64,000 bases of DNA from Clostridium saudiense (GCF_000577815.1 NZ_CBYM010000003.1:115813-179812), one strand, 5' to 3'; positions 24,105 to 33,484 are shown, counted from the stretch's first letter. Numbers and translations are program-made. Notes: generated from the letters alone by a model not told the origin.

Positions 24105-25235
24105 CTATATTGATTCATTATACATTTCACTTACTTCTTCTTTAGTAAATATTTTTGAGTGATTTTCCATACTAGGTTTAGATACTTTAAAGCAATTTTC
24201 AGTCATCCAACTTATATCTTCTTTTCTAATTCCTAAATCACCTAATTTAACTTTTAAATCTATTTTATCTAAAAAGTTTTCAATAGCTTGTCTACAGTCT
24301 TCTGCTGAACTTCCACCTAATATCTTAGAAATCTCCCCATACTTATATACATCACTTCTCCATGATTTTTCTGTTATTATAGGAGTTAATGCTGCTAACC
24401 CCTTTCCATGTACAATATCTCTAAGTCCACTAGCGGGATGTTCCATTCCATGTGCTGCAGTTACACCTGCAACTCCAATAACCATTCCACCCAAAGTACT
24501 TCCCAAAGTAACAGCTTCCCAAGCATCAAAATCGTTATAATCCACATAAACTTTTGGTAAATTTTCTGCTATTAACTTCATTGCATATAAAGCTTGTATC
24601 TCAACTAAAGGATTCGTAATTTTAGAAAGATACGCCTCCATATTATGAGCTAAAGCATCAAATCCAACACTTGCAAGTACTGACTTTGGCATTGTTGTCA
24701 TAAGCTCAGGATCTATAATAGAAGCCTTTGCAATTATTAAATTATCTCTTAAAGATTTTTTATCTTTTGTATCAACATTAGTTATTACTGAAAAAGCATT
24801 TCCTTCACTACCTGTTCCACAAGTAGTAGGTACTAACAATATCGGAAGGGCATTCTCACCTTTTTTAATACCATAAATATAATCTTCAATATTTCCTGGA
24901 TTTTTAGCACAAAATGCTATACTTTTAGCAGCATCCATTATGCTACCCCCTCCTAAGCCTAAAACAACATTACAATTAGTTTCATGTATTGCTGATACTC
25001 CTTCATATATGGTTGTACTTAAAGGATTTTGAGTAACTTTATCAAAAATTTCATATTCAATATTTTCACCATTTAAAACGTCTATAACCTTATAAAGTAA
25101 TCCACTTTTTTTAGTACTATTTCTACCTGTCACTATAAGTACTTTATTACCATACTTTTTTACTTCTTTTCCTATTTCACTGCTTCTTCCTCTTCCAAAC
25201 ATTAAATTTACAGGCAAATTATAATTAAAATTCAT
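24105..25235 (-). CDS. Iron-containing alcohol dehydrogenase
   Basis: 376 residues, normal for the group III (iron-dependent) family. GLGGGSIMDAAKSIAF is the NAD(P)-binding signature, VPTTCGTGSEGN follows, and the metal ligands appear in GFDALAHNMEAYL (Asp and His), HGMEHPASG and DIVHGKGLAAL (His). It reduces an aldehyde with NAD(P)H or the reverse. Beside a GABA-type aminotransferase, a plausible substrate is succinate semialdehyde (to 4-hydroxybutyrate), but the sequence is closer to general butanol-type dehydrogenases as I remember them, so this is only context. AAGGGG precedes the ATG. Confidence 0.88.
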   Translation of the reverse strand: MNFNYNLPVNLMFGRGRSSEIGKEVKKYGNKVLIVTGRNSTKKSGLLYKVIDVLNGENIEYEIFDKVTQNPLSTTIYEGVSAIHETNCNVVLGLGGGSIMDAAKSIAFCAKNPGNIEDYIYGIKKGENALPILLVPTTCGTGSEGNAFSVITNVDTKDKKSLRDNLIIAKASIIDPELMTTMPKSVLASVGFDALAHNMEAYLSKITNPLVEIQALYAMKLIAENLPKVYVDYNDFDAWEAVTLGSTLGGMVIGVAGVTAAHGMEHPASGLRDIVHGKGLAALTPIITEKSWRSDVYKYGEISKILGGSSAEDCRQAIENFLDKIDLKVKLGDLGIRKEDISWMTENCFKVSKPSMENHSKIFTKEEVSEMYNESI

Positions 25236-25283
25236 CTTCCCATCCCCTTATATTTATTAAAAATATTAAACTTCTATAAAACA

Positions 25284-25321
25284 AAAAAAGATGCCTTTAT
25301 TATGAAATAAAGACATCTTTG
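25284..25321 (-). terminator. Terminator of the zinc-ribbon gene
   Basis: Near-perfect 15-base-pair stem (AAAGATGCCTTTATT and AATAAAGACATCTTT) with a run of seven T after it on the minus strand, between the zinc-ribbon gene and the alcohol dehydrogenase gene. Confidence 0.85.
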
Positions 25322-25402
25322 TCTAACTTAAATTATATCAATATATAATATTTTATTATATAACTATCTAGAACAATCTTTTTGTCCACGCTGACAAAAA
25401 AA

Positions 25403-25783
25403 TTATTTGATTTTTTCTCCACAATATGGACAATATTCAAAATCTTTTTCTAATTCCCTATTACATTTTTGACATCGTTTTTTTAAATAATTATTATTTA
25501 TATTATTATCTTTTAAATCCCAATATGAAATTTCTATATCTTCCCCTCTTTCAATAGCCTTTCCTTTTTCTTTTGGAATACTAAAAGAAGAGTTACATCC
25601 ATTACAAATCACATAATACTCTTCATTCCATTTAAATATTGGTATAAAGAAAAAATGAAAGAAAGTATAATATTTTACTAGACTTGCTCCATTAGAAATA
25701 TTGCAATTTTTACAGCTGAAATTATTTAATACTTTAATCTCCTTAAACTTATTATCTATGCCAAATATGCCTATAAAAAACAT
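25403..25783 (-). CDS. Zinc-ribbon protein of unknown function (126 aa)
   Basis: 126 residues with four CxxC pairs: C24/C27 and C60/C63 form one split zinc ribbon, C104/C107 and C118/C121 a second at the C-terminus (CQKCNRELEKDFEYCPYCGE). Between the first pairs is an aromatic stretch YYTFFHFFFIPIFKW that resembles the zinc-ribbon family annotated as 'zinc-ribbon domain-containing', where this segment packs against the membrane or partner. AAGGGG precedes the ATG and a terminator follows. No operon partner. Function cannot be stated. Confidence 0.8.
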   Translation of the reverse strand: MFFIGIFGIDNKFKEIKVLNNFSCKNCNISNGASLVKYYTFFHFFFIPIFKWNEEYYVICNGCNSSFSIPKEKGKAIERGEDIEISYWDLKDNNINNNYLKKRCQKCNRELEKDFEYCPYCGEKIK

Positions 25784-25881
25784 AAAATACCCCTTCTTTA
25801 ATTTTCTACTCCTAACAATTATTAATTGAATTTTATTACTATACTTTTCTTTACATTATAACCTAATTTTAATTTATATTA

Positions 25882-25941
25882 AATACAAATATTAATTATT
25901 ATATACTAATATTTGTATTGCAATTTATTTTGTTTTATAAT
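25882..25941 (+). promoter_or_regulatory. Patatin gene promoter with overlapping inverted repeat
   Basis: TTGTAT (25913-25918), a 17-base spacer and TATAAT (25936-25941) form a good sigma-A promoter. A perfect 13-base inverted repeat (25882-25894 and 25907-25919, AATACAAATATTA) ends on the -35 element, the position of a repressor operator. Confidence 0.65.
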
Positions 25942-25975
25942 TACTAAATAAGAACTTATTGAAAGGAGCTGCTTT

Positions 25976-26812
25976 ATGCCTAGTTTAATTTTAGAAGGTG
26001 GAACTCTTAGACCAATTTTTAGTGCTGGAGTTATGGATGCATTACTTGACAATAATATTACATTTCCTTATTGCATAGGTGTATCTGCTGGAATAACTAA
26101 CGGAATCTCTTATATCTCTCAACAAAGAGGACGTAACCTTGAAGTAGTTACTAAATATAGAAATGATAAACGTTATTTAGGTTATAGGAATTTCTTGAAA
26201 TGTAAAAGTTTATTTGGACTTGATTTTGTTTTTGATGAAATACCAAATAAATTAATTCCTTTTGATATGGATACATATAAGAAATATCCAGGTAAGGTTT
26301 TAGTGGGAGTTACTAATGCTAAAACAGGTAAAACTGAATACTTAGATGGTAAAAATTTAGATGATAAAGCTACTATGTTAAGAGCAACATGCGCTTTACC
26401 TATATTTTTCCCAGTAATTAAGCTTAATGGTAATGAATATTATGATGGAGGAATTTGTGATCCAATTCCGATAAAAAAGGCAATCGAAGATGGTAATGAT
26501 AAACATTTAATAATTTTAACTCAACCTAAAGGTTATAAAAAAGAATTAAGCAAAAAGAATGTTCTTGTAGCAAAATTGCTTAATAATAAATATCCAAACT
26601 TAAAAGATGCTTTATTAAACCGTCATGATAGTTATAATGAAACAGTAAGATTTTGTGAAGAGCTTGAAAAACAAGGAAAGGCACTTATTTTAAGACCTGA
26701 ATTCTCATTAGAAAGCTTTGAAAAAGATGTTGATAAACTTAAGGCTAACTATAATCATGGTTATGACTTAGCTACTAAAAGAATTAATGACATAAAAAAA
26801 TTATTTACTTAA
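25976..26812 (+). CDS. Patatin-like phospholipase
   Basis: 278 residues. The patatin elements are complete: the oxyanion-hole glycine loop LILEGGTLRPIF (residues 4-15), the nucleophile elbow GVSAG with S37, and the catalytic D157 in YYDGGICDP. The central SxxxLRATCALPIFFP is also conserved. It is a serine lipid acyl hydrolase, cytosolic or membrane-associated, without a signal peptide. It belongs to the YjjU-like bacterial group. GAAAGGAG precedes the ATG. It is a single gene with its own promoter and terminator, so it is probably separately regulated. Confidence 0.92.
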   Translation: MPSLILEGGTLRPIFSAGVMDALLDNNITFPYCIGVSAGITNGISYISQQRGRNLEVVTKYRNDKRYLGYRNFLKCKSLFGLDFVFDEIPNKLIPFDMDTYKKYPGKVLVGVTNAKTGKTEYLDGKNLDDKATMLRATCALPIFFPVIKLNGNEYYDGGICDPIPIKKAIEDGNDKHLIILTQPKGYKKELSKKNVLVAKLLNNKYPNLKDALLNRHDSYNETVRFCEELEKQGKALILRPEFSLESFEKDVDKLKANYNHGYDLATKRINDIKKLFT

Positions 26813-26816
26813 AAAT

Positions 26817-26856
26817 AAGGCTATGCTTTATAAAAAATAAAGTATAGCCTTTTATA
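26817..26856. terminator. Terminator between patatin gene and Na/Pi cotransporter gene
   Basis: Fourteen of fifteen positions pair between AAGGCTATGCTTTAT (26817-26831) and 26837-26851, with T residues following on the plus strand; the genes are convergent. Confidence 0.85.
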
Positions 26857-26870
26857 ATTAATACTTTTTA

Positions 26871-28502
26871 CTAACATAATTCTGCATGAATTTTATGATT
26901 TGGTTTTTCTTTTACTGTAGCAATATTATTAGCATGATCACCTATTCTTTCTAAATTTGATAAAAGATCAAAAAACATTATTCCTGCATCTGCTAGACAT
27001 GTTTTAGCACTTAATCTATTTATATTATTTTCTCTAAATTGCTTTTCTAAACTATCTATTTCTTCTTCAACCTTTTCAACTTCATCATCGCTTATTTCAT
27101 TAGATTTAAAACTTTCAATTGCAATAGTTATAGACCTTAAAGTAACCTCAAATAGTTGTCTTACTTCCTTATAACCATCATAAGATAAAGTAATGTTATT
27201 TTCATATTTTTGAATAGCAAGCTCAACTATATTTTCTGCATGATCTCCTATCCTCTCAATATCATTAATTGTATGATATGCCTGACTTACTAATTTTGCA
27301 TTTTCTTCTGGTAAATTATGTTGAGATAATTCTATTAAATATTCAGTAATATCTCTTTCTAATGTATTAATAATACTTTCATTTGCATATACTTTTTTCA
27401 TTTTTTCTTCATTCCAATTTAAGAATACCTCCATAGCCAATTCCAAATTATTTTTTGCCTTATTAGCCATTCTTATTGTTTCTTTAATAACTTGTCCACT
27501 AGCTACTATTGGGGTTTCTAAAAGTTTTTTATCTAAATAAATTGCACCACAGCTTTCTTTACCTTCATCATCTGGTAATATATGATTAACTAACATTACA
27601 AAATATTTTGATATTGGTAATATAAAAATTGTTATTACAACATTAAATATAGTATGAGCATTTGCAACTTGTCTCGCTACATTATCTGGAGTTAAATAAT
27701 TTACAAATGTAACTACCTTATCTGAAAATGGTAAAAATAAAACAGTTCCAAATATATTAAATAATAGATGTAATAAAGCTGCTTTCTTTGCTGTTCTATT
27801 TGCTGTTAAACCCGCTAATATTGCAGTAACACAAGTTCCTATATTACAGCCTAATATTATTGGGAATGCTACATTCATATCTATGTTACCTGAGTTTGCT
27901 AAAGCTACTAAAATACCTGTAGTTGCAGATGAACTTTGTAATATTGCAGTCATAGTTAATCCAACTAATACACCTAAAAAATGATTTTTTCCTATTACCG
28001 AAATAAAATCATTAAATATCTGTAAATTTGATATTGGTTTAAGGGAAGACGACATTAATCCCATTCCCATAAATAATATTCCAAATCCTAAAGCAATATA
28101 AGCTAAATCTTTTATTCTTTTTTTCTTTGCAGACATCATAACTATAGCACCTACTCCTATAAATATTGGTGCTATAACCTCTAAATTAAAACTAACCATT
28201 TGAGCAGTAATTGTTGTACCTATATTAGAACCTAATATAACTCCTGTAGCTTGTGTTAATGTCATTAATCCAGCATTAACAAAGCTAACTACCATTACTG
28301 TAGTAGCACTAGAACTCTGGATAATAGCCGTTACAATTGTTCCAACAAGTACTCCTATTACTTTATTGCTAGTTATTTTCTCCAATATACCTTTTAACTT
28401 TTCCCCAGCAACGTTTTCAAGTCCATCACTCATTAATTTCATACCATATAAAAATAAACCCAACCCACCAAAAATCCCTGTAACAATCTCAAAACTACTC
28501 AT
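26871..28502 (-). CDS. Na/Pi cotransporter family protein (NptA/YjbB type)
   Basis: 543 residues. Two inverted transport repeats each carry the signature QSSSATT (62-68 and near 188), with NIGTT/NIGTC loops (GSNIGTTITAQ and GCNIGTCVTA). The C-terminal 200 residues are a cytosolic PhoU-like helical domain (HTINDIERIGDHAENI and LLSNLERIGDHANNI, each a PhoU metal-binding E-x-x-D pattern). It moves phosphate with sodium, commonly outward in bacteria, with the PhoU part sensing phosphate. GAGGGG precedes the ATG. It stands alone, downstream of and on the same strand as the sugar ABC operon, but separated from it by a terminator. Confidence 0.92.
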   Translation of the reverse strand: MSSFEIVTGIFGGLGLFLYGMKLMSDGLENVAGEKLKGILEKITSNKVIGVLVGTIVTAIIQSSSATTVMVVSFVNAGLMTLTQATGVILGSNIGTTITAQMVSFNLEVIAPIFIGVGAIVMMSAKKKRIKDLAYIALGFGILFMGMGLMSSSLKPISNLQIFNDFISVIGKNHFLGVLVGLTMTAILQSSSATTGILVALANSGNIDMNVAFPIILGCNIGTCVTAILAGLTANRTAKKAALLHLLFNIFGTVLFLPFSDKVVTFVNYLTPDNVARQVANAHTIFNVVITIFILPISKYFVMLVNHILPDDEGKESCGAIYLDKKLLETPIVASGQVIKETIRMANKAKNNLELAMEVFLNWNEEKMKKVYANESIINTLERDITEYLIELSQHNLPEENAKLVSQAYHTINDIERIGDHAENIVELAIQKYENNITLSYDGYKEVRQLFEVTLRSITIAIESFKSNEISDDEVEKVEEEIDSLEKQFRENNINRLSAKTCLADAGIMFFDLLSNLERIGDHANNIATVKEKPNHKIHAELC

Positions 28503-28605
28503 ATACTTTATAATCCCCTCAGTTATATTTATACATATTTCATTTATAAACTATATTCTTTTTATATTTAAATAAGTACTCTATGTTTTCTATAAAAAAA
28601 TAAAT

Positions 28606-28646
28606 TAATAAAAAAAGTTGGAACTATCGGGTTTAGTTCCAACTTT
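28606..28646 (-). terminator. Terminator of the maltose-type ABC operon
   Basis: Perfect 13-base arms (AAAGTTGGAACTA, 28614-28626; complement 28634-28646) with a seven-base loop and a run of six T on the minus strand, about 40 bases after the ATPase stop. Confidence 0.9.
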
Positions 28647-28684
28647 AGAATATTATGGTTTTATTATAGTTTTACTATTTATTA

Positions 28685-29767
28685 TTAGTTAATTCTTAAT
28701 TGAGTTTCAGCATCGAAGAAATGTAATGCGCTTAAATCAAATCCAAATTTATGCTTTTCTCCAGTTTCATATTGATGATATCCAGGTACTGTTATTACAA
28801 GATCCTTACCGCTATTTAATTTAACATAAAGAGTTTTTTCTTTACCTAAAACTTCAATAACATCTACTGTACACTCAAATGTATCTTTATCAGCATCTCC
28901 AACAAATCTTTCAGAACGAATTCCTAAGTATACATCCTTGCCTTCATAATTTGATAAAGCTTTTAAATCAGATTCAGAAGGATTGATAGATATTAATCCA
29001 TCTTCAGAAACAAATTTCTTTCCTTCCATTTTACCTTTTATCATATTAATTGTAGGTGATCCAATGAATCTAGCAACAAACATATTTTGTGGCTTTTCAT
29101 AGAATTCATATGGTTTACCAACTTGTTGAATCTTTCCATCATTCATAAGAACGATCTTTGTAGCCATAGTCATAGCTTCTACTTGGTCATGTGTTACATA
29201 AATAGATGTTGTTCCAAGCGCTTTGTGAATTCTAACTAATTCAACTCTCATATGCTCTCTTAACTTAGCATCTAAGTTAGAAAGAGGTTCATCCATTAAG
29301 AAAACACTTGGTTTTCTTACAATTGCTCTTCCTAATGCAACTCTTTGTCTTTGTCCTCCAGATATATCTGATGGCTTAGAATATAAATACTTTTCAATTT
29401 GAAGTAATTTTGCAGCTTCATTAACACGCTCATTAATAATGTTCTTTCTTTCTTTTCTCATTGATAATGAAAATGCCATATTATCATATACAGTCATATG
29501 TGGGTATAGAGCATAGCTTTGGAAAACCATAGCTATATCTCTATCTTTTGATGCAAGTTTGTTAACTCTCTTCTCACCAAATATTAAGTCTCCTTCTGTT
29601 ATAGAGTTAAGACCTGCAATCATACGTAATAATGTGGTTTTACCACATCCTGATGGTCCTAAAATTACACAGAAATCCTTATCTTCTATTTCTAAATTTA
29701 TATGTCTTAAAGTAAAATCTTCTCTACTTTCATATTTCTTTCCAATATTATTTAATGTTACCTTCAT
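28685..29767 (-). CDS. Sugar ABC transporter ATPase (MsmX/MalK/UgpC type)
   Basis: 360 residues. Walker A GPSGCGKTT (about 37-45), Q-loop VFQSYALYPHMTV, signature ISGGQRQRVALGRAIVR, Walker B VFLMDEPLSNLDAKLR and switch His in YVTHDQVEAM. The C-terminal 130 residues are the regulatory OB/TOBE domain (FVARFIGSPTINMI onward). It energises import by the two permeases upstream. It is encoded as the last gene of the operon, 17 bases after the MalG-like gene. MsmX-type ATPases can serve several sugar importers, so it may not be dedicated to this one. Confidence 0.94.
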   Translation of the reverse strand: MKVTLNNIGKKYESREDFTLRHINLEIEDKDFCVILGPSGCGKTTLLRMIAGLNSITEGDLIFGEKRVNKLASKDRDIAMVFQSYALYPHMTVYDNMAFSLSMRKERKNIINERVNEAAKLLQIEKYLYSKPSDISGGQRQRVALGRAIVRKPSVFLMDEPLSNLDAKLREHMRVELVRIHKALGTTSIYVTHDQVEAMTMATKIVLMNDGKIQQVGKPYEFYEKPQNMFVARFIGSPTINMIKGKMEGKKFVSEDGLISINPSESDLKALSNYEGKDVYLGIRSERFVGDADKDTFECTVDVIEVLGKEKTLYVKLNSGKDLVITVPGYHQYETGEKHKFGFDLSALHFFDAETQLRIN

Positions 29768-29784
29768 ATCTACTATCTCCTATC

Positions 29785-30684
29785 CTATCCTTTTGTAGCC
29801 CCATTTGAAAGACCTGATACTAATTGTTTTTGTAGTACAACGAATAATATTACTATCGGTATTGCAGTTAAAAGTGCTCCGGCTGTGAACGCTGGTTGGT
29901 TTATAGTACGTTCATCTGTTATAAGTGTTTGTAAACCTGCTGCTAACGTATAATCAGATGATGAATTTAATAATACTTTTGGTAATAAGTAATCACCAAA
30001 TGGTCCTATGAATGACCATAAACCTATTATTGCAAGCATTGGTCTTGCAATTGGCATTATAATAAGTCTGTATATTTTCATACTAGAACATCCATCTATC
30101 TTAGCTGCATCATCTAGTTCTGTAGATATTGAATCTAAATATCCCTTTAGAATTATAGTATTACCAGCTATACCTCCACCAGCATATATTAATATAAGCA
30201 TCATTTGTCTTGTAAGACCTGGCATTATATCTGATGCAATAGAATACATTGTAAAATAAGCTGTAATTCCTGCAAATGTTGGTATTGTTTGAATAAGCAT
30301 AACTGTCATAAGAGATGCTTTTTTACCTTTAAATCTGTATCTTGAATAAGCATATCCAGTAAATGATACTATTAATATTACTAATATTGCTGTAGTAATA
30401 CTTACAAATAAGGTATTAGCCATCCATTTTAAATAAAGTGTATCTTCAAATAATGTTTTAAAGTGCTTTAATGAGAAACTAAATTCTCCACCAATTATAA
30501 GTCTATTTACTTGTGCTCCATTGAATGATGATATTACAATTTGTGCTATTGGTACTATTACCATTATTGCCCACAATATTAAAAATGCATATGATACACC
30601 AAGTGCAATTTTTCCTCCAACAGTAAGAGGTTGCTTATCAGAAAGATATAAATCATTTTTTTTCTTTTTAAATATACTCATCAT
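29785..30684 (-). CDS. malG: Sugar ABC transporter permease, MalG type
   Basis: 299 residues with six membrane helices; the EAA loop contacting the ATPase is STELDDAAKIDGCSSMKIYRL followed by IIMPIARP. It closely follows the MalG pattern including the C-terminal LLTAIPIVILFVVLQKQLVSGLSNGATKG. The ribosome binding site GAGGGGG overlaps the stop codon of malF; two adjacent ATGs follow (30684, 30681) and either could be used. It is the third membrane gene in a maltose/maltodextrin-type import operon. The sugar is inferred from similarity of MalF/MalG and MalE, not proven. Confidence 0.9.
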   Translation of the reverse strand: MMSIFKKKKNDLYLSDKQPLTVGGKIALGVSYAFLILWAIMVIVPIAQIVISSFNGAQVNRLIIGGEFSFSLKHFKTLFEDTLYLKWMANTLFVSITTAILVILIVSFTGYAYSRYRFKGKKASLMTVMLIQTIPTFAGITAYFTMYSIASDIMPGLTRQMMLILIYAGGGIAGNTIILKGYLDSISTELDDAAKIDGCSSMKIYRLIIMPIARPMLAIIGLWSFIGPFGDYLLPKVLLNSSSDYTLAAGLQTLITDERTINQPAFTAGALLTAIPIVILFVVLQKQLVSGLSNGATKG

Positions 30685-30686
30685 CC

Positions 30687-32774
30687 CTACCCCCTCTTAA
30701 ATGCGTCTGTGTTTTTATATCCTATATATGCAATTATTATTAATGCTATTGAAATAATAACAGTAATTGTTGCTCCAACAGCTTGATATTGGCTATTCAT
30801 TGTTAACTTGTATATATAAGATATTAAAAGGTCTGATGAACCTGCTAAGTTTCCATATTTACTTGGATCAAATGGTCCTCCATTATTAAATAAAGCTATA
30901 ATACTGAAGTTATTAAAGTTAAATGTATATTGTCCAACTAAAAGTGGCGCTGTTTGGAATAAAACTAGCGGTACAGTTATTTTAGTTAATTTTTTAAAGC
31001 TTGTTGCTCCATCAATATCAGCAGCTTCATATAACTCAGCATTTATAGATTGTAAAACCCCTGTAGATAATAAGAAAATATATGCACTACCAAGCCAAGC
31101 TTGAATACAAATTAATGTAAGTCTTATAGTGAATGTATCATTCTTTATTGAGAAGTTTGGTCCAAAAACATTTCTCAATGAGTTAACTACAGTTCCACCA
31201 TCAGCAAATAAAATACTAAAGAATAGTATAGAAATAAATGCAGGTACTGCCCATGGTAAAAGATATATTGATCTAAATAATACTTTTCCTTTAATTCTGT
31301 CATTATTAAGAACTATTGCTAAAATAAATCCTAAAGCAATTGCTAAAGTTGTAGCTCCAATAGTCCAAATTACTGTCCATCCTAATATTCTCCAGAATAT
31401 AGCACCAACCATACCTTGACCTAAGAAAATCATTTTATAGTTCTCTAATGCTTCCCATCCAAACTTAGCTTGGGTATCTGGTCCCATTCCTGTGAATGAT
31501 AAAAGAATTGTAGTAACAACTGGAATACATACTATAAATATAGTAATTATAGCTGCTGGTGATAAAACTAAATATGGGAATCCATCTTCAAATAAAGTTT
31601 GTTTAGTTTCAATCCAGCTTCTAAATCTTGTTCCTTTAATTGTATCTTTTTCAACTGTATTGGCATCCTTAAAACATATATACATTAAGAAAATACCAAT
31701 TAATACTAAGAATATTGCAAGTATACCTTCAATCATGAAAATGATTGATCTATCAAGTCTACCTCCATCAGCAGCCAAAGTTATAAGACCTGCAATACCG
31801 TCTCCTTTATAGTTTCCATATCCCAAAGCATATGGAATAGCTATAGCATATATATATATTGTTGCAAAGAACATTATAATCGCTTTTACATATTGTTTAT
31901 TCACTACTTGAGCAAGCCCAGGAATTAAAAAAGTAATCCAAGATACCCAAGGTAATGTTTTTTCAGTTTCAACTGGATAAACTCTTCTTAAATCTGCAAC
32001 ATTAATGTTAACAGTATTTATTTTTTGCTTAACAGTTTTTGAAAGCTCATACTTTTTATTTTTAATAATTTCCTCATTATATGTTTTTTCAGATTCAAAT
32101 GATTTAACTAATAGAGCTTCTTTATATTTTCTCTTTAATTCTTTTATTGTATTTTCTTTAGCCTGTCCAGAAATTAAACCTTCCTTACACTTTGATTTAA
32201 CTTCACTAATTCTATCATGTAATTTCTTATTTTCATTTTCTTTGAATTTTTTAAATTCAGCTTCAAATTTTTCATTGTCATTTGAACTTATTTTTGTTAA
32301 CTTATTTTGAGCTTCTTTCAACTCTTTTGTTGCTTCTCTAGCAAATTCAATTACTGGTGGTATTTGAGCAATTTCTATCTTAGATTGCTCATATATTAAT
32401 TCCGCATCATAAGTAAGTTTAGTATACTTTTTATAGAAATTAACAAACTCTTTAGCCTTAAATAATCTTAATTCTAATTTTTGTACTTTTGAAGGTAATG
32501 TTGTATCAACCTTTGATTTATAATCTGACACCTTTTTATTAACTTCTTCTAAAAAATCTTTTTCCTTTTTCTTATATTCATCCAATTGTTTATTATACGG
32601 ATGATCTTTTTTATTTTTTACTAATTCATTTAATTTCTTTTCTAAATTTTCTTTTTCTTTACCAGTTGCAGCCTCAATTTTTTCCTGTAAAACTGAAACT
32701 TCATATAGGTATAAATTTTTTCTATCATACTCTCGATTAATATTATCATATAAATGCTTATTGAATTTTTTCAA
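30687..32774 (-). CDS. malF: Sugar ABC transporter permease, MalF type, with long coiled-coil N-terminus
   Basis: 695 residues, far longer than a typical MalF permease of Gram-positives (about 290-450). Residues 1-265 are Lys/Glu-rich with heptad character (VSVLQEKIEAATGKEKENLE and similar), a cytosolic coiled coil. Helices start near 275 with LPWVSWITFLIPGLAQVVN, and the MalF core follows with the EAA loop ELYEAADIDGATSFKKL and FNFNNFSIIALFNNGGP. The start is TTG at 32774, seven bases after AGGAGGT, which is a strong site. Operon neighbours are the binding protein and a small membrane protein upstream, MalG and the ATPase downstream. Confidence 0.9.
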   Translation of the reverse strand: MKKFNKHLYDNINREYDRKNLYLYEVSVLQEKIEAATGKEKENLEKKLNELVKNKKDHPYNKQLDEYKKKEKDFLEEVNKKVSDYKSKVDTTLPSKVQKLELRLFKAKEFVNFYKKYTKLTYDAELIYEQSKIEIAQIPPVIEFAREATKELKEAQNKLTKISSNDNEKFEAEFKKFKENENKKLHDRISEVKSKCKEGLISGQAKENTIKELKRKYKEALLVKSFESEKTYNEEIIKNKKYELSKTVKQKINTVNINVADLRRVYPVETEKTLPWVSWITFLIPGLAQVVNKQYVKAIIMFFATIYIYAIAIPYALGYGNYKGDGIAGLITLAADGGRLDRSIIFMIEGILAIFLVLIGIFLMYICFKDANTVEKDTIKGTRFRSWIETKQTLFEDGFPYLVLSPAAIITIFIVCIPVVTTILLSFTGMGPDTQAKFGWEALENYKMIFLGQGMVGAIFWRILGWTVIWTIGATTLAIALGFILAIVLNNDRIKGKVLFRSIYLLPWAVPAFISILFFSILFADGGTVVNSLRNVFGPNFSIKNDTFTIRLTLICIQAWLGSAYIFLLSTGVLQSINAELYEAADIDGATSFKKLTKITVPLVLFQTAPLLVGQYTFNFNNFSIIALFNNGGPFDPSKYGNLAGSSDLLISYIYKLTMNSQYQAVGATITVIISIALIIIAYIGYKNTDAFKRG

Positions 32775-32814
32775 CCCTTTTACCTCCTTTTATACCTTCT
32801 GAATAACTTCATAA

Positions 32815-33276
32815 TTAAATACTTCTAACATTTCTAATACACTTCCCTAAGTAAATCATTGCAAAAATTAAAGCTAAATAACCAATTGCACTTCCGATAA
32901 AGAATATTGAATAAAATTGCTCTCCTAAAAATGTTAATGCAAATGCACCTATTATAATTACAACCCATATTGCTACAAATAGCTTAGTAACTCTAAGTTT
33001 TGTAAAAGTAAAGTAACTGTGAATAGCTACAGCCATTGGTGTTATTATTCTAATAAAGAATGTTGATATACATACATTTAAATATGTAGAGAATAATTCT
33101 TTTGTTGTTTGACTTAGCGCATCTTCTCCTAAATTACTAGTGGATAACCACATATTAAATAAATCTGTATCTTTAGCTTTAATTAACATCTCCATAGATG
33201 TCATCATTATAATTGCTGCACATATTGCTACAATTGTATAAAATGTACCTTTGGGCATTTCTATACTTTCTCTCAT
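32815..33276 (-). CDS. Small four-helix membrane protein of the sugar operon
   Basis: 153 residues with four predicted membrane helices (about 10-30, 70-92, 98-118 and 125-145). I do not recognise a family. GGAGGATCCAC precedes the ATG. It lies between the binding-protein gene and the MalF-like permease gene, all on one strand, so it is co-transcribed with the importer. It could help assemble the enlarged MalF, or act as a sugar-linked sensor partner; neither is supported by a motif. A hairpin between it and malE (33390-33411) may lower its expression relative to the binding protein. Confidence 0.8.
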   Translation of the reverse strand: MRESIEMPKGTFYTIVAICAAIIMMTSMEMLIKAKDTDLFNMWLSTSNLGEDALSQTTKELFSTYLNVCISTFFIRIITPMAVAIHSYFTFTKLRVTKLFVAIWVVIIIGAFALTFLGEQFYSIFFIGSAIGYLALIFAMIYLGKCIRNVRSI

Positions 33277-33389
33277 GTGGATCCTCCTACTAAATAATAA
33301 ACAAATTTAAGCTAGTAGCATTTTTCTTCTATTTTAAAGCTTTAACTACTGATTGATTGAAAGGGAAAATAAGTGATTTCTAATCTTTA

Positions 33390-33411
33390 AGAAACTCCCG
33401 AAGGAGTTTCT
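33390..33411 (-). promoter_or_regulatory. UUCG-capped hairpin within the sugar operon
   Basis: On the minus strand AGAAACTCC-TTCG-GGAGTTTCT is a nine-base perfect stem closed by a C(UUCG)G tetraloop, a very stable RNA structure. No T-tract follows. It lies 74 bases after malE and fits a 3'-end stabiliser that keeps binding-protein mRNA high relative to permease mRNA. Confidence 0.65.
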
Positions 33412-33484
33412 ATTTAAGCTTCAACTAAGAACTACTAACTTAAATTAGTTATCTTAAATACTATTAAATTTATATTTAGCTTTA

